NCBI GenBank assembly: GCA_037833965.1
Contig: AP031352.1
Span: 9,962,501-10,026,500 of the forward strand
Source of the DNA: Marchantia polymorpha subsp. ruderalis
Taxonomy: Eukaryota > Streptophyta > Marchantiopsida > Marchantiales > Marchantiaceae
Length of the DNA stretch: 64,000 nucleotides
Reading direction: 5' to 3'
The translations under genes were made by a program, and so were the position numbers. The number at the start of each line of letters is the position of its first letter. The first letter of the stretch is position 1. The notes below the pieces were generated by a model that was not told the DNA's origin, made no database searches, and worked only from the letters and a program-made list of their open reading frames with translations. This document shows, piece after piece, positions 12,017 through 24,860 of this stretch.

Positions 12017-12944
12017 ATGGAAGAGCTGGAATCTTTGGACATGGTCAGTGCTCTCCAACTGAGCACACCTTGGTATCTAGCGTGGGTATCTCGTGATGGT
12101 CATCCGAACTCAGATCTGTGCTTTGCTTATCCAATAAGCTATGGGGTTTGTATACTCCCGTCCTGCAATGGAGAGGCCTCCGAGGACACGTATGTATTTT
12201 GACTCGAGATCAGAGTCAGCTTGGTTGGTACGACCTGACAACAGTCGAGGTTTACACGTTGCGACCAATTGGACGCATCGATAGGCTTCCACTGATTTCA
12301 GGGTTGAGCTGACGACAGATCTAGCAGCAAAGCGTATACAGAGAGCGATTGCACAACATGAGGAAAGAATCGTTGAGCTACCGACCTCTAAAAAGCGACC
12401 GGAGTTCAAAGAGGAGGGTGTCATACACAGAACGTGGTGCAACGCAGTTTAACATGTATAACAAGTCATAGTGACTTGTCAGCGCAGAATGCAGCCACTT
12501 CTTGATGATGTCAATCGTGAGGTCCCACATCTAGATTCAGCAATCACACCGTTGCTCATCCTTGGGAGATATGAAGTATCTTACCGAAGGAGAGTCGGGC
12601 TAGTCTCTTTCAGCGTTTGTCATCAGGGAGACATACCTTCAAGAGAGAGAAACAGAGAACACGCCACGTGTGAAGGTTGTGTTTCAGGAGCATCGAATGT
12701 AACAGTAGTTGAGTCCACGAAGGAGACTGAATGTCCTGAGGAGGTCTCCTTTGGCGTGGTCTTTGCGGAGAAGCATCTCTGCTGTGAATCAGGATATTTA
12801 TTTGAACTACATTCAACGACTGGACATTATGTCCAGGAGTGGAGGATTCTATCCCGAGATTTGGTCGATTCAACTATTGTTTTGATTTGGCAGAAAAATA
12901 ATTTATATATCTCCTTTCCAGAGTTTGCAATAATGTTGATGTAA
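12017..12944 (+). other. Unassigned open frames just downstream of SMG9
   Basis: A frame with a true ATG at 12017 (61 codons, beginning MEELESLDMVSALQL) starts 10 bases after the SMG9 stop. Another at 12471-12944 is open for 157 codons but begins with GTG. A third reading around 12302-12450 gives an acidic-basic stretch with LAAKRIQRAIAQHEERIVEL. They look more protein-like than chance but do not join by obvious splice sites, and I recognise no family. They could be remnants of a decayed gene or the SMG9 3' region. Confidence 0.2.
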
Positions 12945-15535
12945 TCTATCTTAAAGATGCAAGACTGAAGTCAAACATAAAGAACATTCTTTCAACGTTG
13001 AAGCGAGGCTTGAAGGTCAAAGCTGTCTTGAATTTATGATGATTTATTGGATGCCAAATCCAGATTAGTGAATATGATGTGCACCACTTCTCAAACCCCA
13101 TGCGTAATAGCCGGGTGTCACTGTACAATTTTTTTACTTTTCTGTGCCAGGGCTGGATGAACAGGAAGAGAACACTGCTCAGCAGACAAAAGCGGTCTGC
13201 CAGAAATTGTTTTCTGGATTGCTGGAAGTGGTGATCTGCTGGGAAGTGTGGTCATTTATTGTGGGCAAGCTTGTAAGGAGTGCCAAAAGGTCTTCGGTTA
13301 GTCATTGATCGTCAGCATTCTCTGAACGTATGATCCCTCACCTCGCGAAGCAGGCCGAGTCGCACGGAACCATATACGTGCAACAGGTCATGCATTCTGC
13401 GCATACTTTTCCTCTGCCAGGAGTTATAAATTCTTCTTATTAGCACAATCATTCCAGACATCAGTCTCGAAAGATGGGCGAGCAGACGTTGTCACAGTCC
13501 ACTTCCTCGCTTATCAGAACCCAGAATTGTGCCCAGTCCAAATCTACACATTGTACGTGTTCTCTGGTGCATCAGATCATTGTACAGCTCACAGTGTGCG
13601 TGTAGAGGAGGCGGGTTGAGAATTTTGACTTGAAGCTTCTATCATACTTTTTGTGGCGGTTCGTGTTTCCCCTCACAATGTGGTACACCCAGACCTGTCT
13701 GTCTGTCATGACTGTCTGTCCATGGACCCAGCAGGTGGCGGTTGGTATTTCACACCTGGCAGTTTCAAACGTACTGCCCAATTTTTTCAACGAGTCTAAT
13801 GTATGTTAGACCAGACACAGTTTGCCGATGAATGAGACACTGAACCATTACACCTCTGTGACATCGAACATTTCCCCCCATCTGTACAGCTTGAATGGTC
13901 TGATGTAGTCACTTCTCATCATCAGTATGGCTCATAGCCTCTGTTCGTATGTCCGATACAAGGACTCATCTTGCAGAAATGCCGGCGGTTTCCAGCTCCA
14001 CACCTCATCTGTTGAGCCTATGGCTGACTAGAAGGAGTGAACAAGCTTGTTTGCTCTCTCCTCTTGGGGAAGAAAATACTACAACAGAACAGAAGGTCGA
14101 CTTCCAATTTGAAATTCCGAACTCATTCATCGGAGAATGCAGTGTGATCGGTGAAGAAAGGTTGTTGCCATTCAACTGGCTTACCAACGAGCGTGTCTGT
14201 ATGATGAACGACATTTACCTCTAGACCGCCGACACTTTTATTTTCAACGTGTGACACACATCATTAAACGAGGCAAACTGTCAGCTGGGCTCGACTTCTC
14301 TAGTCCAGTGAGCCTGCCACACCTTACACAACACAAATGTCAGCTCTTGTGTACGTAAGATGTGCCTCTCAAACACCATTTACGTTTAATCATGTCACCT
14401 ATATATCCTAGTGCCATAATTGACGGGCATCATTCCAAAGTTCCCCGAAGGAAGGAGCCCCGGTCCCTTGTGTCCGTCCCCTTCATTTGCCATCTCGGGA
14501 ACTACCACTGACTTCATTGCTTTGTTCACATATTCTGCCATAATGATCAGGTACAAAATTTTCGTATTGAAGCGGACCCCTAAACTCACTACGCCATTTG
14601 GCACTAGTGGCGAGATGAGAAAGTCCCTCCACCTCTCAGGCTCACGTCATTCATTGAGGATGCGTCTCCGTACTTGAAAACCTTCCTTCCATGCTCTATC
14701 TAGGATATGCTCATGATATAATCTTCTGGAAGTCGCGTTCTTTTTGTGTGTGTCATGATCCACTTTGGATTATGCTCTAGAGACATTGATGCTGTCGAGC
14801 AGATTGGGCAGAGTGTGGTGTGCAGTTGTGCAGTCACTCGTACTCCAAGGCCACCAATTTCATGCGCGGTCGTACACAATGAAGATCAGAGGATGTAAGT
14901 TGGTGACAGTGTTCGATATTTGCACTCAGCTTACTCTATCATTGTATCTGAAGTTATTGTGATGCCGCTCGTCCATGGATTGAGCAATCTCCATGCAACA
15001 TCAGGTCATAATTTTGTGAAGCCACCGCCGAATCAAACCTGGCCTGGAATTCAGCTTCCGCTCCACTTGGGTCTTTCATATTCTGTGGCTACATTGTTTG
15101 GTCCCCGATGTTCCTTCTCGTCCATATTTGTGCTAATCTTCCCCGTCAACATGTAGTCCAAAGTGCATATTATATATTGCGAAAATATTAAAATATCATT
15201 ATAAATATTTCAGTCTTATGATATGTGTGCCCCGAAACTTTCTTCCTTGGAGAAGAATATAGCCCGAGACGATGGCGGAAATCAGCAGATATCCACGTTC
15301 AAGTTGTACTTAGTGATGTGTGTTTGCTGTGTCAACCTGTGCGCCTGGGCTCATTTGGACAAAACGTTCTCTTCAAATTTGTGACAATAGAGTAAATAAA
15401 AAGCTAAATTGAAACAAATTGGAGTTAAGCATGAGTATCACACCTAGTTAAATTAATATTCCAAAATGTATACAAATCTCCTTGCATATGATAAAGAGGA
15501 AGTGCTGGACATTGCGTAGAGTTCCAGAAGTTTCT

Positions 15536-15615
15536 GAAATGTACACCTTTTAAACATCATTCGGAGTATGGATGAACATCAATACTCCGAATCATGTTTC
15601 AAAGGTGTACATTTC
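15536..15615. repeat. Foldback, 34-bp arms, 12-nt loop
   Basis: 15536-15569 pairs with 15582-15615 with two mismatches in 34 positions. The loop is 15570-15581. The stem is long enough to be a small-RNA precursor or the remains of a foldback element, but it has no gene context. Confidence 0.9.
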
Positions 15616-17583
15616 CATCATGCTTTCATGAATGGAAATGTACGTTCATTTGTTTACACTCAAGGCTTCATCTTTGATCGTACTACTTAACACGAGAGGG
15701 GAATCTCATCCAAAAAGCTTAGGATTCTCAGGATATATCTCGTACTACCTCCTTTCCTCTCTTAGTACCTACACTAATATACAATGCATTCAGTTGTACC
15801 ATGGCGTTGTAAGGGACAATCCCAGGTCTGCGAAGGCAGTCTTACTCTTGACGAGAGCAGTACATGCGCTCGGACCCCACATGACAATCTGATACCATCC
15901 ACGCGTACATCTGGACTTCTGTGGAACGGTCCATCGGCAGTATCCATCACCTGTCCATCAACATGGAGACACAGCTCACAAGTGGACAGTTCACAATAAA
16001 AGAGTTGACGAAATGACCTACCGGAAGATGGGCAAATAAATGATGTGAAATGTGCATGATTATATGATCGACTACACAATTTTACAAGCATGGTGCAAGG
16101 GAGAGCTCCAGTGAAGGCATGTAGAAAGGAGAAGAGGAGCGAGTAAAGGCATATAGAAGAAAGACTACGTAGTCTTTAAATGTTTATTTCCCAAACGGCT
16201 TGGGGTTTGATGTGATCTTCTTCGACTCCAATCATCCAGGATGTATGGCTTGCACGGTGTCAAGTGATGAGATCATGGCCATGTGGATGCTCGAACAGGC
16301 CACAATCAGTTCAAGATCTTTCTTCACTCTCTAGCCTGACCGTACTATCAGTACGAAATCAGGTAGAAAACCTCCAACTCCAATAAGTGTCCATCGAAGA
16401 GAAATATAACTGAACGATTGACCAAGTTCAATAGCGAAAAGGATAACAAGATCAAATCGAATATCCCAGCAGTGATTAAACTTGTATCCAACAGCATCAC
16501 AATTGGAAATATAATGCATGTAAATATCAAAATGATCTACCTGAAAGTGTATGCAAACGATTAAAGACATGAAAAGTCATCCACTAAATCGATTGTGTAT
16601 TAGAAATGCAAAAGAATGTGAAGCACTCAAAGCCTCACATACACGTTAAGATTACCCATCAAAATATTCCAGACCGTCCAGATAGAAAGTTTTCTGAAAT
16701 AGATCGAACTCAGTTGTACGAGAGGAACGGAGGCATCACCAACTGCTTTTCCTGATCAACATAGAGTGCTCCGCTGTCATCAAAACAAAAGTTTGTAGAA
16801 ATAAAAGTACCGCATTACATTGAAAATTCTGAAGATACTGATAGACTATGACGATTGTAATAGTGACTTGCTAATCACTATGAGATTCAATTATTTTATT
16901 GTACATTAGTAAATAAAGAAGTACACAATCACTCAAATACAATAATCTTTCCTCACGTCAAAAGTACATGGCTTGTGACGGTATGATCAAGAGAAGTGAA
17001 GCTGCGACCAATAAAATGATTATCTTCATTGAACTATAAAATAATCAAAAGCAAGAAACTTATCATATTCAGGCCTGAGTTTTTTTATCGGAATTTAAAA
17101 ACATGATTCTTTAAATAATTATATAGGTAAATATTTTATTTAAATGCCTTGAAATAATTGGTTCGAGTCCCATCTTACAACTCCAAATTTCAAGAGCTCA
17201 AAGTGATTTTACTACACCCGTAAAGAAAGTTAGATGTATCCCAATATCTGAGATAGAACATATGAAGTAATTGTGGTATGACAACTACATAATGAGTCCT
17301 TCAAATATTCAAATATTGATGGAGTTATGTGAATATTTTCGAAGAATATGTAAGCAAAAAGGAGAAATGAGAATCAAGATGTTTATTTTTTTCAACGCTT
17401 TCTAAATTTAAAATATATTGAATGTTCAATTATTGAATTTCAGTTATCTAAATACATTTCAGATTAAAATTTAAAGGATGAAATGCACTTTCATCAGAAT
17501 TCATTGAGGTTTGCATTTTACGTCACGTTACTGCAGATCCAGTTGTGGTAATCAAATACATAAGGATGGATATATTTAAATTC

Positions 17584-17624
<41 letters not shown>
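17584..17624. repeat. Compound microsatellite (CT)n(TA)n
   Basis: An uninterrupted CT dinucleotide run passes directly into a TA run in an AT-rich gap. Confidence 0.97.
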
Positions 17625-18273
17625 GAAAAGCAAGATTGAAGCGTAGAAAGTTTTATCTATTTCGATAAGTTGATGGGATACTTTTTAAAAAATGAGATAA
17701 AATATTCTTCAGGGAAAAGCTAGTTATCTTTCGTTTAGGGTTAATTAGCCCTCATCTTACTATAAACTCTTTTTTGATTGGTCGAACATTCAATTTTGAG
17801 AATAGTTATTCAGGCACGAACCTTATTAAATTGTATATACTGTACCAACAAGAGAGAATGGAGAATTGCATCAACCAATCAGAGAATTCTGTATAGTAGA
17901 GTGAGGATTAATTAACCCCGAGGGATAACTACCCACTCCCAATTCCTCATAGATATACTATATATTACGTACTCTTGAGAACTTATCTTGCTCACATACA
18001 AGTAGTGCGGTAGACCTACCTAAATTTTACATAACTACATGCTAGTCATCATCATGAGCTTTAAGTATTCCATAGATACTACGGCTTGTGGTTTATAGTT
18101 AATGTGCTATTGTGCACCTCCATGTAGGTTATTTTCTTTCTCTCCTCTCTAATCAGATTATGTTAATTTGCATCCAACCTATCCAACAGTCATCCATTTG
18201 GTCTCCAAACAACGTTGGACTACATGGAATCGAGATGCAGAATGAATTGTGGAGCAGTTGGCAGCCAGTTGGG

Positions 18274-19130
18274 GTTGGAGGCACAACAAAAATTTTCGAG
18301 GCATGCCCATGCCCCTTTCAAGATCAAAAGGCATGCCCGTCATACAATACTTATATTTGATGTATCAAAGAATATATTTCTATGGAAATAAAGCACTCTT
18401 AGAAGAAGAAACAATCAACACGAAAATGAGAGCTTCAAACCCACACTAAAGTAGAATCCCGAAGTGCATGTCCAAGTAATCAAAGCAAGAGAGAACACGT
18501 GTTGATGTTACCTGCATAACAAAAGGGCCTGGCAATTTGCGGCATGGAGGGAGTGCATAGAAGCAGTAAGTATTGTGAAGACAGAACGGAGATATTATGA
18601 CACAGAAGAAATGCAGAAGTAAATAACATAAACAATGTATGTAATAAATGAAAGAAAATTTAGAATGTGAAGGGACTTTGTGGGCCGGAAACAATATCGT
18701 GCACATAGCATATGTTTGTTCTACATCCGTTCTTTGTCAACATTTGCTGGCATCACATCTAATCATGTGCCATTTAGCAGAGCTAGATCTAATTTAGTGT
18801 AGATCGTCCAAGCCTCAAGGAAATATAGTTCCTCGTGGTAGACATCCGGTTAAAGTAATAAAGCCAGAGTACACATCCCACGTACCGACACGAAAACAAC
18901 ATTCCACATACTTGGCAAATCCTTAAGCTCCAAGAGGAGTTTCAGTACCATGCAGCCTCAACAATGAGCATAATTTCCCATTTATTTCTTGACTTATCCC
19001 ACCGTCTATAACTAAAGAATATACGTATGATTTTTTTCGTACATACGGGCATGCCGCATATGGAAAATGCTAACGAGGCATGCCCGCGTGCCCTCGCCCT
19101 CCGGGGCATGCCTTGAGTTGTGCCTCCAAC
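18274..19130. mobile_element. Candidate non-autonomous element with inverted ends (about 857 bp)
   Basis: The 14-mer GTTGGAGGCACAAC at 18274-18287 recurs as its exact reverse complement at 19117-19130. Just inside each end are several GGCATGCC-type palindromic motifs in inverted arrangement (18299-18340 and 19042-19113). The interior codes for nothing recognisable. A clear target-site duplication is not visible, so the exact ends and class are uncertain. Confidence 0.5.
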
Positions 19131-19143
19131 ACTACAGCCAGTA

Positions 19144-19305
19144 TATATATTTTTAAGAGAGAACGGTTCCGAACGGTGCACATGAAGAATAGAGTAGATT
19201 ACGGCCAAGATTTGAAGCGAGAATATATATTTGTAAGAGAATACGGTTTCCTATCGGTGCACATGAAGAATAGAGTAGATTACAGCCAAGATTTGAAGCG
19301 AGAAA
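19144..19305. repeat. Two-copy tandem repeat, 81-bp period
   Basis: The copies are 19144-19224 and 19225-19305. Both carry GTGCACATGAAGAATAGAGT and then the same motif to AAGCGAGAA. They directly abut the right end of the candidate element at 18274-19130. Confidence 0.9.
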
Positions 19306-20271
19306 CGTTAGACCTGGAATAGTAATGAGATTGTCTTGAAATCCATTTGAGTTTAAAGAAGCCAGTCAAACTAGGTTTAGGTTTAGGACAGGACAGCTTC
19401 AGCAATTAATTCGCACTTCTTCACGGGATATGATCTCGTGAACATTGCCAACAGTTTGGAGAAGAATCTCACATGTTCTTGTTTTCTGGAGATCGGTAGA
19501 CCCTCTCAGATGTTTGTAGGTGTTACATCCATGGATTTGATGCAAATTAATGGTTACTATTTTCTCATGCGATAAAGAGCACAGTTGTCACAAACTCACA
19601 CAATGCTTTGTAATGAAAATTTGGATTCATTGTAGATTTTCGCCACAAAAAATTGACAAAAGTTCAGATGGCGTATGTACGGGAATGGCGATATTTATAG
19701 AAGGATACACACGAGTGACTACAATCTCGTTCAATCTATCGGAGTCTTGTGCAGCACGTCTTGTGCAGTCCGATGCCGAGGATAAATGGAGAACCGGAGG
19801 TGCATGATAATAAAAGGAAGGAACAAAGGGAGTGTTTTAGGGAGAACCAACATTCAGGAAGAGGTGACGAGTGGCGACCCACGTGGCACTAGTACTCCCG
19901 AAGGTCAAGCTTGTGACGCGCCTCGCGCGCTCCAGGATAGCCAAGACGACGACATGACGTACGTACGCACTGTTGGTCTGACCGGCGACGACGACATTAG
20001 TCGCCGGCAAAGACGACGGAGTCGGGCGGTCAGCGGTGGACGCATCTATCTGCAAACGACCGAACGCGGGGCTTTTCAACGACCGGAAGGCCGGTGCTGG
20101 AGACCGAACGTCTCGATCACGGTCGGGCCGTAACGTAGGAGCGTTGTACAGCGTCGGTCGGTCAACCGTGTAGGAGAGAACAGAGTTGAAGATTCGTCGG
20201 GAGCAAGTACAAAGGAGGCAGAACGGCTTCACGGACGCGGTTGCATCAACGGTTGCACAGTTGATGATTTT

Positions 20272-21045
20272 CGCCATGTCAAGGGGAGAACTAAGCTTCC
20301 CGCTGACATAATGAAAATGAGCTGGACATTGGACATAGCTTGTTCATTTCTTTCATGTGCACTCATAAGCATTTAATTTGTCAACTACAGGGCGGCAAAG
20401 TTTTCTTCACACAGGGGGAATCTTGTGAATTATTCTCTTCCTCACCTCTGACATGGCGGAATCATCGCTGAAAGTCGACCAAATTCATACAGCATGTGGA
20501 TGTGGTAGCACAGGAAAGCAAAACCGGACGAAAAATATTCAGAATAGTCCAAATATGAGTAAATTTTCTTGAGGATTTTTTTGGTCTGAGTATTTGAAAT
20601 TTTTGACAAAAAGCACAGAGGTGAGGAAGAGAATGATTCACAAGAATCCCTTTCTGTGAAGAAAACTTTGCAGCCCTCTAGTTGACAAATCAAATGCTTA
20701 TGAGTGCAAATGAAAGAGAATGAACAAGCCACGAGCGAACGCATTCAATGTCCAGCACATGTTCCTTTTGAAGCTTAGTTCTCCCTTTGACATGGCGAGA
20801 ATCATCTCTGGAAGTCGACCAAACTCGTACAGCATGTGGATGTTGTGGCACGGGAAAGCACAACCTGACGAAAATTATTCATAACAGTCCAAATATGACT
20901 TTCAGTAAAATTTCTTCTGGATATTTTTCTGTCCACATATTTGAAATTTTAGACAGGACAAATTCTCTTGAAATTTTACTGAAATTCATATTTGGATTGT
21001 TCTGAATAATTTTCGTTGGACTTTTCTGAATAATTTTCGTTCTGA
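20272..21045. repeat. Complex foldback: about 180-bp inverted arms plus direct copies of the spacer
   Basis: The left arm 20272-20450 is inverted at 20616-20797, diverged but alignable throughout. The spacer segment from about 20451 recurs in direct orientation from about 20790. A fragment of that spacer recurs again, inverted, at about 20960-21045, where the phrase CTGAATAATTTTCGTT is itself doubled. The pattern A-B-A'-B-b' suggests nested insertions or a foldback transposon. Confidence 0.85.
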
Positions 21046-21342
21046 AGTGTTTGTTCAACTTGTTTTCTCAAGAACTCTTTTTTCTTTAATATTATCCTGT
21101 TCTTTCGGTGTGCTCGTTTGGCTTCAGCTTCTTTGCCGTCTCCATTCGGCAACAGCTGAACAACGGTGATTTCACGTTTGAGGAAAAAACAAGGGGAATA
21201 AGCATTTGAGTTGTTGGATAAAAATCACTCGCACCAATTTTCCGCAATAATTCATACCAAAAAGACATCGTCTGGAAAGACAGGATCCGGAAAAGAAAAA
21301 GACCAGGAGGTCCAGAAGGGCAACTTTTGCAAAAACGCGAAA

Positions 21343-21573
21343 GTGTGGGTGAAGGTTCAGGCGAAGAGACCAGCGAATCGGGAAATGTCATTCGGAGTCG
21401 AGAAGGCAGTTGATTTCGGGTGTGAGTGAAGGTTCAGGCGAAGAGACCAGCGAATCGGGAAATGTCATTCGGAGTCGTGGAGGCAGTTGAATTCGGGTGT
21501 GGGTGAAGGTTCAGGCGAAGAGACCAGCCCATCGGGAAATTTCATTCGCAGTCGTGGAGGCAGTTGAACTCGG
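21343..21573. repeat. Minisatellite, 3 x 77 bp
   Basis: The copies are 21343-21419, 21420-21496 and 21497-21573. Each starts GTGTGGGTGAAGGTTCAGGC or a one-base variant, and the third is slightly diverged. The 77-bp period is not a multiple of three, which argues against coding use. Confidence 0.95.
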
Positions 21574-23465
21574 GTTCGGATTCGGATTCCACGGGGCGAC
21601 GTCGAGCTTCTGCGTCCTGGTTTCGGAGGAACGATCAAGCGGAAGGCGAGATTCGTCGAAGAGGGTAGGTTTCGGTTGGGCCAATGGGTTGACCGCTAGC
21701 GCAGTGGTCATGCGTGGGGGCGATGCCATGCACCATCCGGGGTCGAGCTCCTGCATGCATCTGCTTGGCGCTCAAAGGGGCTTTCGAGGTGCCCTCCGGT
21801 GCAAATGTGAAGAACTTTCGTTTCTTTAGGGGTTCTTCACCTGGCTCCCATTAAAATGCGCACAAAGGCCCGAGCTTTCTCTCCGATTGCTGAGGCTTGG
21901 AGTTGTAAGCCCTCCCATCGCTGCTGGAGTAGGCGCTAATTTTGTTTTCGTGCCTTCAATGCGTCGAATATCGCCATCCTTTTTAGGTGGTCTGTGGGTC
22001 ATTTTGCGTTGGGGATTCATGCTGCTGTCGCCACAAAGCAATGCAAGCTCTGAGGCCAAACCCAGACTCATGCGGCAGTGGCTTCCGTCCGGCTCACACT
22101 GAGTTGTCAAGATTCCATGGAGATAAGTGCAAATGATCGAAATTGCCGAAACGAAAATCACATATTTACACTCTTCTGGTATACCGTATTAAATTTGTAC
22201 TCCGTGCAACCTCCCTGAAGCTACGTAGTTCGTTATCAGCAGAACCGTTATTATCCACGAGGACTGAATATGAGTGTTACTCAGATTTACAAAAAATATT
22301 AATCTATGGTGGGATCCTACTAACAACTTAAAAGCTTCAATTATCAAACAAGATGAAAACTTATCCAAAATTTGATCCAATTTCCAATGCTATTAGAATG
22401 TTCATTCCAATACTGAAATTCAGATTATCTTGGAATAAACATTCTATAAATTGATTAATAGTTAACATGATTATTTGAAAAGAACAAAATTTAAGTAAGA
22501 AAAAGTTGAGATTTCATGACATGAAAGAAATGATTGAACTTTAATATTCAATATTTTTAGTGTTTGAATCCAAGGAATATTATTAAGAATGTAATTTTGA
22601 AGTAACAAGCTATTTCTAAACGCCAGAAAGTTAAAATTAATAATCGATATTGGAAGTTACATGACGATCTGTTAGATATCATTGTTCATTGCATTTTCTG
22701 TTATCCAATTGTATTTCTTGGAATTATTTTATTCTGATGAAATCATCTTATGGAGTTATGTGGATCCAAAAAAGTCTATCTGAAATATTAAACTACTGTA
22801 AAACAAAGTCCCGATGGTTTACGAGAAAATTTGTTCTAATGGTTCAACATATAAAGTAAACCAAATTATATAGAAGAATATAATAAGTATACCATAATCA
22901 ATGATGTGATAATTAATAATATATTGCTAACTTATGTGATCTATTGTAAGAAAGCATTATTTCAAGTAAAATTATATACGACTTATTGCTATTTCAGATC
23001 TAGACTTATCATGTTTAGAAAATAGAAAATATAATATTGCAGAAGACTATAGGAGGGGCTTGACTTTTACTATATTGACCCAAGGTATGCCATAGATGAT
23101 TGTGCCAAAGTGACATTTCAAATTGGAATTAAATTATATTCAGTCAACGAGAAGAAAGAAAAAGCTTTACATCAAAGCATACGAATAGGGTACCGTTTGG
23201 TACTTATAAAGGAATGTTGGCGTTAAATTGGTGCACAAATGGTGATTAATATGTAATTTCGACTTTGTAGACTTCAAAGTTTCTTTTGTTTTGGACATCG
23301 AACCTAAACCCGACATCCTTTTCCATAACTGTTTCCATATTTTGGAAGTCAGCTGCATTTGCGCGTGTGGAGTTTACGTGTTTAGTTTTCTTATTTTCAC
23401 AGTTTGCTCTTGTATACCATTTGCCAATCAGCGTCTCATAAAGTAAACGACTAGAAGCATGTAAA

Positions 23466-23554
23466 CTATGCCTGTAACGGTTATACTATAACCGTTACAG
23501 GCATAGCATGAATATAAATGTCTTCTAGAAGACTTGGAGGTTATAGTATAACCT
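23466..23554. repeat. Perfect 41-nt palindrome and a nearby related palindrome
   Basis: 23466-23485 is the exact reverse complement of 23487-23506 around a single C. A second palindrome at 23538-23554 (AGGTTATAGTATAACCT) repeats its core in the opposite sense. A 12-bp palindrome (TCTTCTAGAAGA) lies between them at 23521-23532. Confidence 0.95.
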
Positions 23555-23881
23555 TTTCATCTTTATGATCATTTTTATTTGCTGAAATTAATTATTAATC
23601 ATTAATCACCAATCGTCCCTTGAATATGCTAAATCTTCACATTACAGACGTATATCTATCAGGAGGAGATGCTTCACCGTCCGTCGTTACCATGTACAAA
23701 GTTTTCAAGGTATAATGAAACCCATCGATTCATCTTGTGAATAACAATGGTGACTAGAAGTTTTTGAAAAATAAACCATATATGCATGAACTTGTCTTCT
23801 ATAGTAAACCCGGTCGCCTGATGACGTTTACTGCAGTGGCACGGCACTCGTTATAAAACATCGGCACGTCCATCTGATTTG

Positions 23882-23929
23882 CTACCGTATATATACAGCA
23901 GTCGCTGCACCGCTATTTATATACGGTAG
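23882..23929. repeat. Stem-loop with exact 12-bp arms
   Basis: The arm CTACCGTATATA (23882-23893) is the reverse complement of 23918-23929. The loop contains a further small self-complementary segment (GCAG-TCG-CTGC). It lies about 1 kb upstream of the FAR start codon. Confidence 0.85.
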
Positions 23930-24481
23930 GGATGTTCGTAATCGATCGTTGGGCCAATTTGAAAGGCACGGGTGGTGAGAGCGAGAGACGTTCGATGCGG
24001 TCGGGTCTCGGAGATGCATGCATATCTGGCTAATTTCGACGTGCTTCGACGTTGATGTATCCGAATTAGGCACATGGCCGTTTGACGAGAAGCTCGACTT
24101 CAATCGGGCACGGAAATCGGCATCGGCACAGAGATTTCTTCGGTCCGAGCCGAGACTACGGCTGCTGGTGCTGCCACTACTTTAGATTGGACCTCGCCTC
24201 GCAATAAGGTTTTACCTTCCTCTCTCGATGGGCGGTGACGGTGGCTAGTGCTTCAAAACTGGATAACTGGATTTGGAAAAAGTGGAAATCCCAGTTTTGT
24301 CCAGGCGCGTTCGACCCCCGTGCATTTTGCGGGCTCGCTTGTCGTTTGATCTGGACAGGCGTAGAGCTGCCTCAACAAATTTGTCGCTGCCTCGACGAAT
24401 TCTCTGGCACGATTCTCCGAAGATTGTTGCCGCATCGGTCACCGTGCTGCTGCTGAAATTGGCTACTTCTGAACACACTCC

Positions 24482-24690
24482 GCGACGCATATGTTGGTCT
24501 GCCAGTATATATACAAGCCACTTGCAGTATCCAAGGTCTTTTTTTTCAGCGCGAGAATCCTTCAGGGTCCTTGACTGACTGACTGCGACGCATATGTTGG
24601 TCTGTAGTATACATACAAGCCACTTGTGCGTCAGAGGTCTGGTTATTCAGCGCGAGAATCCTCCAGGGTCCTTGACTGACTGACTGACTT
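24482..24690 (+). promoter_or_regulatory. Duplicated TATA-containing leader upstream of FAR
   Basis: Two direct copies with a 103-bp period (24482-24584 and 24585-about 24690) both begin GCGACGCATATGTTGGTCTG and end in GACTGACTGACT. Copy 1 has a good TATA element, TATATATAC, at 24506-24514. Copy 2 has a weakened version (GTATACATAC). They end about 170 bp before the FAR ATG, so they probably cover the core promoter or 5' leader. Promoter activity is inferred. Confidence 0.55.
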
Positions 24691-24860
24691 GAGCCATCTC
24701 TGAGCTCGTGCGTGGTAACGGGGACGACATCTGAAGTCCTGCGATCTCCACACGGACGACAAAGGTGTTCGCTCCTCGGACCTCAACGCGGACGACGCAG
24801 GGACCAGCTTCTGTGAAGGCACCGCGGAGTAGGCAGCGTTGAGTTGTGCGACCTGAGAGC

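Larger units (their letters stand above)
12945..24480. other. Long repeat-rich gap without a supported gene
   Basis: No gene is supported in this stretch. 12945-15200 has short frames only. 15200-18050 is AT-rich with one strong hairpin and a (TC)n(TA)n run. 18.2-21.6 kb holds the candidate inverted-repeat element, two tandem arrays and the complex foldback listed separately. A GC-rich block at about 19840-20280 opens frames on both strands, which is expected from composition. 22.1-23.9 kb is AT-rich with palindromes, then GC rises toward the FAR promoter. Confidence 0.6.

Noticed and set aside
17160..17170. GGTTCGAGTCC, a match to a tRNA B-box
   Set aside because: There is no A-box at the right distance upstream and no cloverleaf can be drawn.
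19837..20277. 146-codon minus-strand frame with a GC-rich composition
   Set aside because: The opposite strand is equally open, it borders a foldback, and no domain is seen.
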